Notes: generated by a model not told the origin, from the letters alone. 64,000 bases of DNA from Azorinus chamasolen (GCA_963576725.1 OY755247.1:16060526-16124525); one strand, 5' to 3'; counted from the first letter of the stretch, positions 31,198 to 42,859 are shown. Translations and numbers: made by a program.

Positions 31198-31445
31198 TTA
31201 ACCCTTTCCATGTTCTGCATTTAGGCCACATTTCAATATCTACTGAATATTCATTAACAAAATAGTTCTAAAGAAATATTGGAGGTGACCCATTTTATAC
31301 ATTTTAGAAAGCCAAGAAACAGATCTATTAAATTATATTAGCAAACAGAACAGACCCTGATCAGACGGCTCCTCTGAGCCGTCTGATCTGGGTCTACTCT
31401 GTTTGCAAATGCGTAAAAACACGTTTATATGAGTGAAAGGATTAA
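31198..31445 (+). mobile_element. TTAA-MITE family A2
   Basis: TTAACCCTTTCCATGTTCTG...GTGAAAGGATTAA. The hairpin is cagaccctgatcagacggctcc/gagccgtctgatctgggtctac, with the T:T site. Confidence 0.94.
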
Positions 31446-31617
31446 ATAAACATGACAATTTCTATAGACGTAAAAGGTCACACTTCAAAGGCAACAAGTT
31501 GTTAATCAGGCGAGACCTTCACGGCAGCCATCGGTGTTTACTTTTGAATCATTACTTACATTCATGAATTACATAAGCATGCTTAAGCATACCACATTGA
31601 ATTCTATTTTAAAGTTT

Positions 31618-31846
31618 TTAACCCATTTGCTCCCACGATCCCATATATGGGACGTAGGCAAACAGTGTAGACTCTAACCAGACGCCGCATAATGCGGCGC
31701 CTGATCAGAGTCTACACTGTTTGTTGGTAAGAATTTCAATATAAAACAAAACAAAAATGAAAATTTAGACCAGACATCCCTTAGATAAAAGATAGACTAA
31801 TCCAATATACAAGCATGGAAGAATCCACTGGGATCAAATGGGTTAA
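31618..31846 (+). mobile_element. TTAA-MITE family L
   Basis: TTAACCCATTTGCTCCCACG...GGGATCAAATGGGTTAA. The hairpin is acagtgtagactctaaccagacgccgca/tgcggcgcctgatcagagtctacactgt. Only copy of L in the window. Confidence 0.9.
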
Positions 31847-31870
31847 AGTTTAAGGTTCAATATGACTATA

Positions 31871-32067
31871 CAGAGCAGCAGATACCTGTGCGTACTCAAA
31901 TTCTAACACCGTTCTTTCTCCGCCAAACCCTATGTTGTGACCACTCTTTAGAATCGTCTCTTCGAGGCGATTCTAAAGGGTGGTTACACCATAGGGTTTG
32001 ATGGAGAAATAACTTCAGATATTATTCTTAATAATGCTTTGATTTACTCATCGTATCTGGACCCCTG
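31871..32067 (+). mobile_element. Family C palindromic element
   Basis: CAGAGCAGCAGATACCTGTGCG at left, 'tcatcgtatctggacccctg' at right. Hairpin core TCGTCTCTTCGAGGCGA. Confidence 0.9.
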
Positions 32068-32496
32068 ATATACTTAATGTTTGTCGCTTTTATTGTATCT
32101 CGGCCATACATTTTCTAGTCGGAATCTCGCAGCTCAATATACATGTATAGTGAATGAGCAAGTTTCGCGCCAGACTGTCCCGCCATTGGAGTTTTGGCCT
32201 TGACAAAAATTAAATAGTCAACTTTTGATATGTAGATTATTATAAAGTTTTACATTTCATAATCAAAATTAAAATCGTTCTGGTGATGTTTTATCACGCC
32301 TGTGCGTTACATCGATATAATTCAATGAATAATGATGATTCTAATTTCTGCCTTTAACTACAGTGTTTGTGTATGTTGAAGTTTGATCATTCGAGTGTAT
32401 TAGGACATTAATAACAATAATATATTTTCCCCCAATTAATGCTAATTTCTGGTATCGGAATTGTGGTATACAATCCAATTTGCTGTTTTGAACGTA
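32068..32496. other. Unassigned AT-rich DNA
   Basis: No feature recognised. Confidence 0.4.
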
Positions 32497-32746
32497 GTGA
32501 TCGTACTCCATGAATATTCGTGTAAGAAAAAAAAGGCATCACAAATATTAATAAGATGAATTTTAAAATGCATATTAACACACTCTGTATAGTGTCGTCA
32601 TATTAGAAACTGCAGACCCTATATGCATCTATATCAATCCAAAAGTAAACAGATTAGACATTGATCTGTAGGAACCGTATGATCTGGGTCTACTCTGCTT
32701 GTAAATGCGTTAAAATACGTGTATATGGTGTAGCTGATTAGATAAA
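32497..32746 (+). mobile_element. TTAA-MITE family A, degenerate ends
   Basis: 'gtactccatgaatattcgtgtaagaaa', 'gaaactgcagaccctata' and 'gatctgggtctactctgcttg'. Terminal TTAA motifs are lost. Confidence 0.75.
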
Positions 32747-32765
32747 GCGTTACGTCAATATTAAT

Positions 32766-33170
32766 GTAACCGGAGTTTCTCTGAGAGAAAATATATCCCG
32801 TTGGGTACCCGTGGGGATCGAACTTGAGATCTCAAGAGTCCTCGTCAAACACTCTACCGCATTGCCGTCAAAGCCGGCTTGCACTGCAAAGCTATACACG
32901 CGTTGATACAGGTAAAATAACCACAGTGACATATTTCCCGATCAAGCTGAAATTCGTCCCGAATTTCTATGCATACGGAGAACGCTTTGAAATGGCTCCA
33001 CAAACAGTCACGGCCCAACGTTGGCTGCGAAATGTAACCGGTGTTTCGCTGAGAGAAAATATACACATTGGGTTTGAGGATCGACCTCGAGACCTGAAGA
33101 TTCCTAGTCAAACGCTGTACCGCATCGCCATAGAAGCCGACTTGCATTGCAAGGTTTTTACACATATTGT
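32766..33170 (-). mobile_element. tRNA-derived SINE-like dimer
   Basis: Two diverged modules (32766-32895 and 33036-33165, minus strand). Each has a tRNA-like A-box region (GGCAATGCGGTAGAGTGTTT; GGCGATGCGGTACAGCGTTT) and a B-box region (AAGTTCGATCCCC; GGTCGATCCTC), followed by 'tttctctcagagaaactccggttac'. Internal RNA polymerase III promoter boxes mark SINE heads. The acceptor stem and cloverleaf do not close, so this is not a functional tRNA gene. A plus-strand open frame over both modules is fortuitous. Confidence 0.65.
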
Positions 33171-33217
33171 ACCGATCTAACTATACTCTTCAATAAGGCA
33201 TCTTGTGATGCTATATA

Positions 33218-34841
33218 GGCTGGGTCCTAGTAGTGGTTACCGTAGCATCCCCCCTAGACTTTTTTCATGGGTACCAAACTGTTCGTTGGGGTCCTTAGAA
33301 CACATTTTGAGCATGCCCCCAAAAATAAGTTTGTCCCAGCTATGTTTTATTTAACGGTTTCCATGGTAACCCGAGGTAATTTTCGAAACTACCTTGGTTC
33401 AGAAAATGCGCCATAACTTTGTTTTTAGAAGCAATAGAAGGACAAAACAAGTACCAAAGTAAAGCAGAGACATATAGCTTGAATATGATATATGATTTTA
33501 TTAATATTAATAAATGCATTCTTATGAATATTAATGAGGAAGTAAAAAATGTGATTTTTTTTAGAAAAAAAGGAGTTTGTTGTTTAGTCTGAGAGGCTTA
33601 CTAATGCACAGAAATTATTGAATTTAGGTTTAAGTTGTTCGTTGGTGTCCTCAGAACACATTTTGAGTATTTCCCCAAATAATTTAGTCCCATCTATGTT
33701 TTATTAAACGGTTTCCATGGTAACCCGAGGTAAATTCCGAAACATCCTTGGTTCAGAAAATGCGTAATAACTTTGCTTTTAGAGGTAATAGAAGAACAAA
33801 ACAAGTACCAAAGTAAAGCAGAGACATATAGCTTGAATATGGTATATGATTTAATTAATATTCATAAATGAATTCTTATATATTTCATGAGAATGTTAAA
33901 AAAATGCGTTTTTTAGAAAAAGGAGCTTGTTGTTTAGTCTGATAGGCTTATTAATGCACACAAATTATTGAATTCAGGTTTAAATTGTTTGTTTGGTTCA
34001 TCAAAACACATTTTGAGCATTCCCCCAAAGTAATTTTGTCCCATCTATGTTTTATTGAACGGTTTCCATGGTAACGCGAGGAGGTAAATTTCGAAACATC
34101 ATTGGTTCAGAAAATGCATTATAACTTTGCTTTTAGAGGCAATAGAAGGACAAAACAAAAACCAAAGTAAAGCAGAGACATATATCTTGATTATGATATA
34201 TAATTTTAATAATATTCATGTATGATTGCTTATGAATATTAATGATGAAGTATAAAAATCCGCTTTTTTAGAAAAATGAGTTTTTTGTTTAGTCTTAGAG
34301 GCCTATGAATGCACAAAAATTATTGAATTCAGGTTTAAATTGTTCGTAGGGGTCCGCAGAACACCAATTGAGCATTCCCCAAAATAAGTGTGTCCAAGCT
34401 ATGTTTTTAACGGTTTCCGTGGTAACCCGAGGTAAATTTCGAAACGTCCATGGTTAAACAAATGCGTCATAACTTTGCTTTTAGAGGCGAAAGAAGGACA
34501 AAACAAGAACCTGAATAAAGCAAAGACATATAACTTGAATATGATATGTAATTTAACTAGTTTTTATAAATGTATTCTTATGAATATTAATGAGGAAGTA
34601 AAACAATCAGATTTTTGTTTAGAAAAAAGGAGTTTATTGTTTAGTCTGAGATGCCTATTAATAAACAAGAGTTATTGAATTCATGTTTGAATGTTTTCAT
34701 GTGAAGGAAAATAAACCATCTTTGTTTCAGGTAATATTTCTATAAAGCATGCGTATTTCAGCTTATTTGCATATAATGTACGTATATGAATAAGCAATTT
34801 TCTATGAGCATTGTATTTACTAATAGTATTATTTTGAGTAT
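33218..34841 (+). repeat. Left inverted arm: ~350-bp tandem units
   Basis: The marker 'cacattttgag(c/t)at' preceded by 'tgttcgttggg' recurs at about 33282, 33638, 33987 and 34338 (periods ~350 bp). Each unit also has 'acggtttccatggtaaccc', 'aggacaaaacaagtacc' and 'agcagagacatat'. Units differ from one another more than each differs from its partner in the right arm. Confidence 0.9.
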
Positions 34842-34842
34842 A

Positions 34843-35014
34843 CGGTAAAATCTCGATTATTCGAATTTTCTTTATAGAAGCATAAGACCCTTTTAGGCAG
34901 GTGACTTCTTAATGCATAGTGAAAGTCATGCAGAAAGCTGCACTAGGAGCTTTCTGCATGACTTTCACAATGCATTAAGCTGTCACCTGTCTTAAATATC
35001 GATAATAATACGTA
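34843..35014. mobile_element. TA-MITE, B2 lineage, 3'-truncated
   Basis: CGGTAAAATCTCGATTATTCG..., stem gtcatgcagaaagctgc/gcactaggagctttctgcatgac, ending at 'cgataataatacgta' without the right terminus. Confidence 0.85.
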
Positions 35015-35084
35015 CGTCAATGATAATACGTCAATGTTTAAAGCGAATCCCATCTGTTGGATGCAACTGCCGGTGCTAAAGAAG

Positions 35085-35110
35085 TGAATGAGAGAGAGAG
35101 AGAGAGAGAG

Positions 35111-35189
<79 letters not shown>
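35085..35189. repeat. (GA)n microsatellite
   Basis: About 50 GA dinucleotides with two GATA interruptions. Confidence 0.97.
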
Positions 35190-35192
<3 letters not shown>

Positions 35193-36850
35193 TAATGCCC
35201 GCCCCTGGGGCTGTCGGAAACAAGTGAGGGGATCTGATAAAACATCCCAGGTCGATTTTCATTTGAAACCGGAGGCCTAAGAGATACCCAGGGAACCCTT
35301 GTCCGTAAGAGTTTAGCGGACATGGTCCATCCAGTTGCCGGGCTGGCACAAAAATCTTCGTCCAGGTCAGGCAAACGGGAAAGAAGTCCCGTGGAAGGAG
35401 AAAGAGACTCCCTATCCTTAATTAGGTTAGGGAGGTCCACTTTTCGACTGACACTAGCACGCGGAAGAGGATAGAGGACCCCTGTGAATAGGATTCGGGG
35501 GTCTAGGGCAGACAGAGGGTGGGATGATTCTAAAACAATCTTCACACGCATTCTCAATAGAAAATATTGATGTTCAGAATCATCTAAAGAAAAAGAGGAC
35601 TAAGTCCCGTCTAAATCTGAGTGAGAGGCTTCCACAAAGTCTGATTCCCTTAAAAAATAGGAACATCCCTAGGAGCCATAATAGACAAAGTGTTTTCCTG
35701 CTCTCCCTCAGAATCCGCCCCGGTGAACGCCATAGATGGCAGCACCCGGGAAGAGTGGGACCCGCCACAGACATAGAAGTGTGGACTGTGGGTTCACGTT
35801 AGAGCTATTTTCCCTCTAGGTGAAGCTTGCTGGTTCCCAGAATGAGTGTCGGCTATCGAGAGCGACCAGTCGGCGAATCTGAGGAGGCAGAGCGATGTCT
35901 TCGCATAGAAGAGTAATGGTAAGACCTCGATCTGCGATGAGAGCGGTGCGAGTGCCGGTTCCCATTAGAAGAATAAGAAGGTTTTTACGCCTCCTACGGA
36001 GTGGAAGGGATGGGGACTGGGGAGTCCGAGGTGTACTCAGAAGATGAAGAGTAATTGCAGGGTCTAGACGACCAAGAACGTCTAGACTTAGCCAGAGCAG
36101 CTTCCTGTTGACTTTCACCACTGTAATGCGGTGTAGAGACAGAATGCCCTGTAGAAAAGATTGGACTGGTAGATTTACCGGTCCACTTCGGTATCCTGGT
36201 CCAAAGGACCAGACCGGGCCACCGGAGGACCGTTGGAGAGCAAACTTAGGACACCGGGCCAAAGAATACACAGTGACATCTTTGAGCGGGGGCTCGGTTG
36301 ACCGGTCTGCTGGTGATGTCATGAAACGGAAGCACTAACGCCAGGACACCGGGGACCGGTGACGGATAACTGGGCCTAGATTCAGCGGGACCAGGCAAAA
36401 CTCTTCACACAACAAGCGGACCGGGAGACCTGGCAATAATAGTACCTGGGACCAGAACAAAGGGTACCATTCAAGTGGTAAACGGGGAACCCGCGCCCGG
36501 GCCAGCAGTTGGGTGCCGATCTGCAACTAACTACTGGGGAATCGACTGCACCACAGGGGCTGTTGACGAAAGAGATTTTAAAAAAGAAGCAGGCTTCTTC
36601 TGAGCTTTAGAGGACAGTGATTTGTCTGTTGCGAGGGAGTCGCTGACCAAAGAGAAGAATACTTCTTCCGTCGGGCAGCAAGCTCCCACGTCTCCCCTGT
36701 CCAGAGGGATGAAACAGGACAGGGAGCTGACGCGGAGCATCCGCAGCAGGCCAGACACACTTAATGAGTTGTCCAGCCTGTCGCGAAATGCTCGCAAGAA
36801 GCCTTGCGTTGCTCTGGCATGCTGTGGTAAATAATCAAGCAAATGCATAA
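35190..36850 (-). pseudogene. Decayed coding-like block of unknown origin
   Basis: GC-richer than its surroundings. Minus-strand reading fragments continue into one another through frameshifts and stops: LPQHARATQGFLRAFRDRL (about 36830), TEEVFFSLVSDSLATDKSLS (about 36650), ADSEGEQENTLSIMAPRDV (about 35710), ESDFVEASHSDLDGT (about 35630) and SLDDSEHQYFLLRMRVKIV... to 35192. The acidic, serine-rich composition and relaxed order recall a gag-like or captured host exon, but no domain is recognised. At least three breaks, so it is non-functional as it stands. A single minus-strand direction is the best-supported reading. Confidence 0.4.
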
Positions 36851-37365
36851 GACATCGCGAGTAAGTTAGAAGTCACGCAAGGCTTATATGGGTAAACATA
36901 AGCTGATGATTACAGTCGAGATGCTTTATATTTTCTATTGCATTGAAAAAAAAACCATAACAGTAATATTCTTCATAAAACATGCATGAGGCTCAATTCC
37001 TCTGCTGTAATTTCTTGCAAGAAATGTGTTGTTCACATACATGTATATTGCAATATAATAGAAAAACTCACTTTCCTACAACAGTTTACATTCTCATTAA
37101 TATTCATGATTTTGAAATAATATTCATTATCTACATATTTATATACATGAACATCAATATCGCTGTTTCAGCCAGTATCAAGCTCTATACTGGTTAACTA
37201 AAATAATCTCAGATAAAAAGAACAGCTCATTCAAGTGTGTTTATTTTACATCTCATTAATGTTCATAAATATGCATTAATATTCAAGAACTCAAAGTAAT
37301 GACCCTCTGCTCTTGTCAATGTTTGTTGTTCTGGTATTTTACGTAAAATAAATAATAGAAAAGAT
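36851..37365. other. AT-rich inner segment of foldback element
   Basis: Repeated 'attaatattcat' motifs. Nothing else recognised. Confidence 0.45.
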
Positions 37366-39006
37366 AGTACACTCGAAACAATGCTAAATATAGGGCTTAT
37401 GTTAAATTGCTTATTCATTTACGCACGTTATATGCAAATTAGCTTAAATATACATGTTTTAGAAATATTACATGAACCAAAGATGTTTTCTTTTATTTGT
37501 ATGTTGATATTAAAAAAATTAAATCTGAATTCAATAACTATTTGTATATTATTAGGTCTCTGAGACTAAAAACAAACTCGTCAAACTAAAAACGCATTTT
37601 TGACTTCCCTATTAATATTCATAAGAATGCATTATAAGAATGCATTATATGTATTGATAGACTTACATAATTATTATCGTATTCAAGCTATATGTCTCTA
37701 CTTTACGTTGGTTCTTATTTTGTCCTTCTATTGTCTCTAAAAGCAAAGTAATGAAGCATTTTCTAAATCAAGATAGTTTCGAAATTTACCTCGGGTTACC
37801 ACGGAAACCGTTTAATAAAACATAGCTGGGGCACAATTATTTTGGGAGAATGCTCAAAAAGTGTTCTGATGACCCCAACGAACAATTTAAACCTGAATTC
37901 AATATTTTTGTGCATTAAAAGGCCTCTAAGACTAAACAAAAAACTCATTTTTCTAAAAAAGCGGATTTTTATACTTCCTCATTAATATTCATACGCAATC
38001 ATATATGAATATTATTAAAATCATATATCAGAATCAAGATATATGTCTCTGCTTTACTTTGATTTTTGTTTTGTCCTTCTATTGCCTCTAAAAGCAAAGT
38101 TATTATGCATTTTCTGAACCAATGATGTTTCGAAATTTACCTCCTCGCGTTACCATGGAAACCGTTCAATAAAACATAGATGGGACAAACTTACTTTGGG
38201 GGAATGCTCAAAATGTGTTCTGATGACCCAAACAAACAATTTAAACCTGAATTCAATAATTTGTGTGCATTAATAAGCCTATCAGACTAAACAACAAGCT
38301 CCATCTTCTAAACAACGCATTTTTTTACATTCTCATGAATATTCATAAGAATGCATTTATGAATATTAATTAAATCATATACCATATTCAAGCTATATGT
38401 CTCTGCTTTACTTTGGTACTTGTTTTGTCCTTCTATTACCTCTAAAACCAAAGTTATTACGCATTTTCTGAACCAAGGATGTTTCGGAATTTACTTCGGG
38501 TTACCATGGAAACCGTTTAATAAAACATCGATGGGACAAAATCATTTGGGGAAATACTCAAAATGTGTTCTGAGGACTCCAACGAACAACTTAAACCTAA
38601 ATTCAATAATTTCTGTGCATTAATAAGCCTATCAGACTAAACAACAAACTCCTTTTTTCTAAAATAATCACATTTTTTACTTCCTCATTAATATTCATAA
38701 GAATGCATTTATTAATATTAATAAAATCATATATCATATTCAAGCTATATGTCTCTGCTTTGATTTGGTACTTGTTTTGTCCTTCTATTGCTTCTAAAAA
38801 CAAAGTTATGGCGCATTTTCTGAACCAAGGTAGTTTCGAAAATTACCTCGGGTTACCATGGAAACCGTTAAATAAAACATAGCTGGGACAAACTTATTTT
38901 TGGGGGCATGCCCAAAATGTGTTCTAGGGACCCCAACGACCAATTTGGTACCCATGAAAAAAAGTCTAGGGGGGGATGCTACGGTAACTACTACTAGGAC
39001 CCAGCC
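37366..39006 (-). repeat. Right inverted arm of foldback element
   Basis: Reverse complement of 33218-34841, unit for unit. For example, 'ttacctcgggttaccatggaaaccgtt' at 38843 pairs with the outermost left unit. 'ttgcttattcatttacgcacg' at 37410 pairs with the inner end. Confidence 0.9.
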
Positions 39007-39069
39007 TAATATCTTGTCATTCTCTTGCGTCCACATTGCCTTTTGTTTTCGATGGGTTTTAGTTTTGGT

Positions 39070-39298
39070 TTAACCCATTCTCTCATATTGACGACCTTTG
39101 ACGACTCTGTAAAAGTCACTTTGTGAAACCATTGTAATAAATAGAGCATTTGCTCCTATAGGAGCAAATGCTCTATTTATCACGATTGTTTCAAACTACA
39201 AAGCTCTTAAATATTCCTTTTCTTTAATTAATGCTCCTTTTCGGTAGATTTATTCAAAGAGGTTCGGTCTAAAAATAGCCTATGAGGTAATGGGTTAA
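39070..39298 (+). mobile_element. TTAA-MITE family D
   Basis: TTAACCCATTCTCTCATATTGACG...GAGGTAATGGGTTAA. The hairpin is taataaatagagcatttgctcc/taggagcaaatgctctatttatca, with exact dyad CTCCTATAGGAG (39153-39164). Confidence 0.94.
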
Positions 39299-39341
39299 TG
39301 GCGCAGCTATGTTATTGGTGAAGAGCATACAAGGGACAGCT

Positions 39342-40132
39342 TTATGTGTATGTGTATGATTGGTATATGTCTATGGTATATGGTTGGTATATGTGTATGT
39401 ATATGGTTGGTATATGTATATGATTGGTATATGTGTATGGTATATGGTTGGTATATGTGTATGGTATATGGCTGGTATATGTGTATGTGTATGGTTGGTA
39501 TATGTGTATGGTTGGTATATGTATATAGTTGGTATATGTGTATGGTTGGTATATGTATGTGTATGGTTGGTATATGTGTATGGTATATGGTTGGTATATG
39601 TGTATGTGTATGATTGGTATATGTGTATGGTATATGGTTGGTATATGTGTATGGTATATGGTTGGTATATGTGTATGTGTATGATTGGTATATGTGTATG
39701 GTATATGATTGGTATATGTATATGGTATATGGTTGCTATATGTGTATGTGTATGATTGGTATATGTGTATGGTATATGGTTGGTATATGTGTATGTGTAT
39801 GATTGGTATATGTGTATGTGTATGTTTGGTATATGTGTATGTTTGGTATATGTGTATGTTTGGTATATGTGTATGGTTTGTATATGTGTATGGTTGGTAT
39901 ATGTGTATGTTTGGTATATGTGTATGGTTGGTATATGTGTATGTATATGGTTGGTATATGTATATGGTTGGTATATGTGTATGGTTGGTATATGTGTATG
40001 GTTGGTATATGTATGTGTATGGTTGGTATATGTGTTTGTATATTGTTGGTATATGTGTATGGTTGGTATATGTATGTGTATGGTTGGTATATGTGTTTGT
40101 ATATTGTTGGTGTATGTGTATGGTGTGTGTAT
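39342..40132. repeat. Minisatellite of TGGTATATGTGTATGG type
   Basis: About 790 bp of variable-length units (mostly 17-23 bp) built from 'ggttggtatatgtgtat' with gtatgt and gtatat expansions. The long minus-strand frame (39342-40367) is mostly a Y-T-Y-T-N-H-T-H-I-P repeat and is generated by this array. Confidence 0.95.
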
Positions 40133-40440
40133 GAGCGCTCTTCGTTGGCTGTGTTTTGTAGATATCCTTCATGTTCTTCATACTTTGCCACTCCGTCCTC
40201 TGCTTAGTGTCGCAGTGTCCTAAATGATGTTGGTATGGAACAGTCTGAGAAGGTCGTTTGCGAGTGCACAATTCATTTGTACTTCTGGTGTTGATGTGCT
40301 CTGTCGTGTATCGTTGTAAAATTTCCTGCCAGACCTCTATTTTATTTTTCATACAGGTACACTGCACAACGCGACATTAAATACTCCCCTAAAATAAAAA
40401 GAGTGTTTCTGAACAGTTACTTCTAGCTTAAAATACATTA
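40133..40440 (-). other. Unique flank of minisatellite, open on minus strand
   Basis: About 80 minus-strand codons (from 40367 down) precede the repeat in frame, including WQEILQRYTTEHINTRST. No domain recognised and the composition is unremarkable. It could be a chance frame or a fragment of an unknown repeat. Confidence 0.25.
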
Positions 40441-40595
40441 CAGGAGAACCTGTCTCAAACGGCCATCCATTTATTGTTCATAAGCGTATTAAAAAGCAGG
40501 CTCCTATAGGAGCTTTCTGCATCACTTTTGACCTGCATTAAACTACCATCTGCCTTTCAAACCGATAAAATGGCAACTTAAGGAAGGTTCTCTTG
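40441..40595. mobile_element. TA-MITE, B4 lineage, shortened
   Basis: CAGGAGAACCTGTCTCAAACGG...AACTTAAGGAAGGTTCTCTTG with TA flanks. The left arm is deleted up to the dyad CTCCTATAGGAG (40501-40512). Confidence 0.88.
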
Positions 40596-41164
40596 TATAT
40601 CATTGTTAAATATGAAGGTGCCTAATTAACATATTGAAGCAGGTGGTGCTTATTGAAATAACTCAGATAAGAGATGATTTAGGGAACCTTTATTTAGATC
40701 AAATATTGTCGACATTGTTTTGGCCAAATCCAAAGTGTCTTTGGTATCCCATTATTATCTCATACCGGTTAATGCAAGATATACTTGAATTTACAATTAA
40801 TTTAGAGATATTATAATCTTCTTATCTATAACCCTGTTTTAAAATACCAACTGTTCCTCAATAAACAACCATTTACTTTCAAAATTTAAATAATCGAACT
40901 ATTAATTTAAGTGTAAAAAACAATATGCCCCCTGTACAACCTCTTGCTGGTATTTTCCCTAACTGACGAAGCAGTTGTTCCGTTAAAATATTCCACAAAC
41001 AGGAATTGCCACAGAAGACTTCCGGTTTTTTTCTCAAGATCATAAACACTGTATTAAAAACAACTTTGCGTCTCACCAGCATCCAGCCTGTTTATCACTA
41101 ACTGTTTCTTGTAGCGGATGACACTCTTTACAGACGACGATTAGAACCGCTGTGTTTCACCTAA
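40596..41164. other. Unassigned DNA
   Basis: No feature recognised. Short open frames only. Confidence 0.4.
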
Positions 41165-41410
41165 TTAACCCTTTCACCGCTGCAGTCGCATAAATGCACC
41201 ACGACAAATAGTGCAGTCCCAGATCAGACGCCGCCTTTTCAAGGCGGCGTCTGATCAGGGACTTCACTATTTGTCTCAATCTCTATTTCTATATATGTGC
41301 TTTATTCCTTTGAAATTTGCATTTATTTATCTCATTTGCTTATTTTACTGAATGATTTAACAAACTTGGATTGCAGACGACAATTAGAAAGTTGGTGTCG
41401 AAAGGGTTAA
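41165..41410 (+). mobile_element. TTAA-MITE family M
   Basis: TTAACCCTTTCACCGCTGCAG...TTGGTGTCGAAAGGGTTAA. The hairpin is aatagtgcagtcccagatcagacgccgcctt/aaggcggcgtctgatcagggacttcactatt, keeping the A:A site. Single copy. Confidence 0.93.
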
Positions 41411-41698
41411 CAGGGGTGAAGAAACGTCGAAATATGTCATTATTTAGTCCTGTTCCAATGAAAACTGCTTTCTTCTACAGAATTACTTAAATAGCTCTTA
41501 TACGGTTTTCTGTTAGGTGTGGTATTTATGCCATTGAGCATTTGATCGTGCTGATTGCTGCAAAGTTGCTGTCTGTTTAAAATATCGAAGTAGACCATTA
41601 AGAAACAAACCCCACTGAAGGTCAATTATTTTGGAGCCTGCTGGGTTACCTTTGTACTCGTTGCGTCTCACATGAAAGCTAATTGCCTGCAAACGTTT

Positions 41699-41877
41699 CA
41701 GAGCTACAGATAAAGGCGCGTACCCAAATGCAAAGATCGCCATTTCTCCACCAAACCCTATACTGTGACCACTCTTTAGAATCGTCTCGAAGAGTTGGCA
41801 CCTTACAGGGTTTGGTAGAGAAATAAAGAGGCTATTCTTTAAAATGCTTAAATTTACGCATCATATCTCGAGCTCTG
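41699..41877 (+). mobile_element. Family C element, one hairpin arm shortened
   Basis: CAGAGCTACAGATAAAGGCGCG...ACGCATCATATCTCGAGCTCTG. The core reads tcgtctcgaagagttggcacc, so part of the right arm is lost. CTGCAAACG occurs just outside both ends (41687 and 41878). Confidence 0.92.
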
Positions 41878-41969
41878 CTGCAAACGATGGCGAATTACTA
41901 TGTGCACAGTTTAGCATGTTCACGACATACTGAGGATTCAACTGCAATCAGTAACTAAATGATACGTAT

Positions 41970-42039
41970 TTAACCCTTTACTCAATGAATACTCATTGCA
42001 AGAAGTATTGACACCATTGCCTTTTTGAGTATAATAAAC
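41970..42039 (+). mobile_element. TTAA-MITE family A, left end only
   Basis: TTAACCCTTTACTCAATGAATACTC...gcaagaagtattgacacc, then abuts a B4 right half. Confidence 0.7.
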
Positions 42040-42126
42040 AATTTGGTCTGCATTAAGCTAACACATGCCTTAGTTACAGACCCATACTTAGACATCATTT
42101 TGATGGCCGCTTAAGACATTCTACTG
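42040..42126. mobile_element. TA-MITE, B4 lineage, right half only
   Basis: 'tctgcattaagctaacacatgcctta', 'ttgatggccgcttaagacattctactg', then TA. Confidence 0.75.
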
Positions 42127-42592
42127 TATATGTATTCAAGTAGAAGTTTTAATTGAAATTTTATAACAAAATCATCATTGGGTTCTAGTGTTGATGAGGT
42201 CTAAATAACACCAATGTCGCTTTAATTTTCTGGCTAAATAAATCGTGTTTCGGGAATTTTCTGGCAGCTGTAATTGAATGCTGAATTAATTCGGGAATGT
42301 ATACCATTTTATTGTAACGAGTAACATTTCATAACCTACAACAGCTTACAAGTGTATGAATATATTCTTATAGTCGTATGGCTTGTAATTTTGTTATGTA
42401 TGTGTTAATTAAATTACTGTAATAATAGTTTTAGCTTCAGCTGGCGTTACTCGTTACAACCATTTAGTAAAGCACACATTAGTTTGTCTATCGAAATGAG
42501 CAAGGATAGGATGTATGAGAAGTTACTAAGGTCTATGTACAGTGCACATAATTATTAGATGCACCGATGGCTTTAGTAATCCTGAATATTGA
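42127..42592. other. Unassigned DNA
   Basis: No feature recognised. Confidence 0.4.
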
Positions 42593-42814
42593 ATTAGCTC
42601 TTTCCTCCATAAATACGCCTTTCTACGCCTCTGTAAAAGTCACCTGTTGAAACCATTGTGATAAATACCACCTATAGGAGCAAATACCCTATTTATCACA
42701 ATGGTTTCAAACTACACAATTCTAAAATGTTCCTTTTCTCTGGTTAATGCTCCTTTTCGGTAGATTTATTCAATTTGGTTGGATCTAAAAATAGCCTATG
42801 AGGTAATGGGTTAA
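42593..42814 (+). mobile_element. TTAA-MITE, A/D mosaic
   Basis: The first ~45 bp ('gctctttcctccataaatacgcctttctacgcctctg') are the family A right terminus in reverse. From 'taaaagtcacc' on it is family D, ending GAGGTAATGGGTTAA. The hairpin is partly deleted (ataccacctataggagcaaatacc). Confidence 0.8.
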
Positions 42815-42859
42815 GTACCAGACACACATTACACAGGAATAAAGTCTTTATGAAGATAT

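Larger units (their letters stand above)
33218..39006. mobile_element. 5.8-kb foldback transposon-like element
   Basis: Ends GGCTGGGTCCTAGTAGTGG (33218) and its complement CTACTACTAGGACCCAGCC (39006), flanked by TA on both sides. Long inverted arms (33218-34841 and 37366-39006, ~1.6 kb each) consist of tandem ~350-bp units. The middle holds a truncated TA-MITE, a GA microsatellite and a decayed coding-like block. No transposase is recognised. Comparable to FB-type elements in structure only. Confidence 0.85.

Noticed and set aside
32813..32868. tRNA gene
   Set aside because: A- and B-box-like sequences are present, but the acceptor and anticodon stems do not pair and the module is duplicated with divergence. 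SINE-like instead.
35038..35349. Frame rich in SLSLSL joined to a protein-like start
   Set aside because: The repetitive part is (GA)n microsatellite. Only the segment beyond 35190 is treated as coding-like.
33218..39006. Assembly collapse or chimera as the sole explanation of the large inverted repeat
   Set aside because: Arms are similar but not identical, and each unit has its own differences, so a simple artefactual mirror copy is unlikely. Long reads would settle it.
39342..40367. 341-codon minus-strand open frame, the longest in the window
   Set aside because: More than three quarters is a Y-T-N-H-I-P repeat created by the minisatellite. The unique ~80 residues show no domain and no splice or start context.
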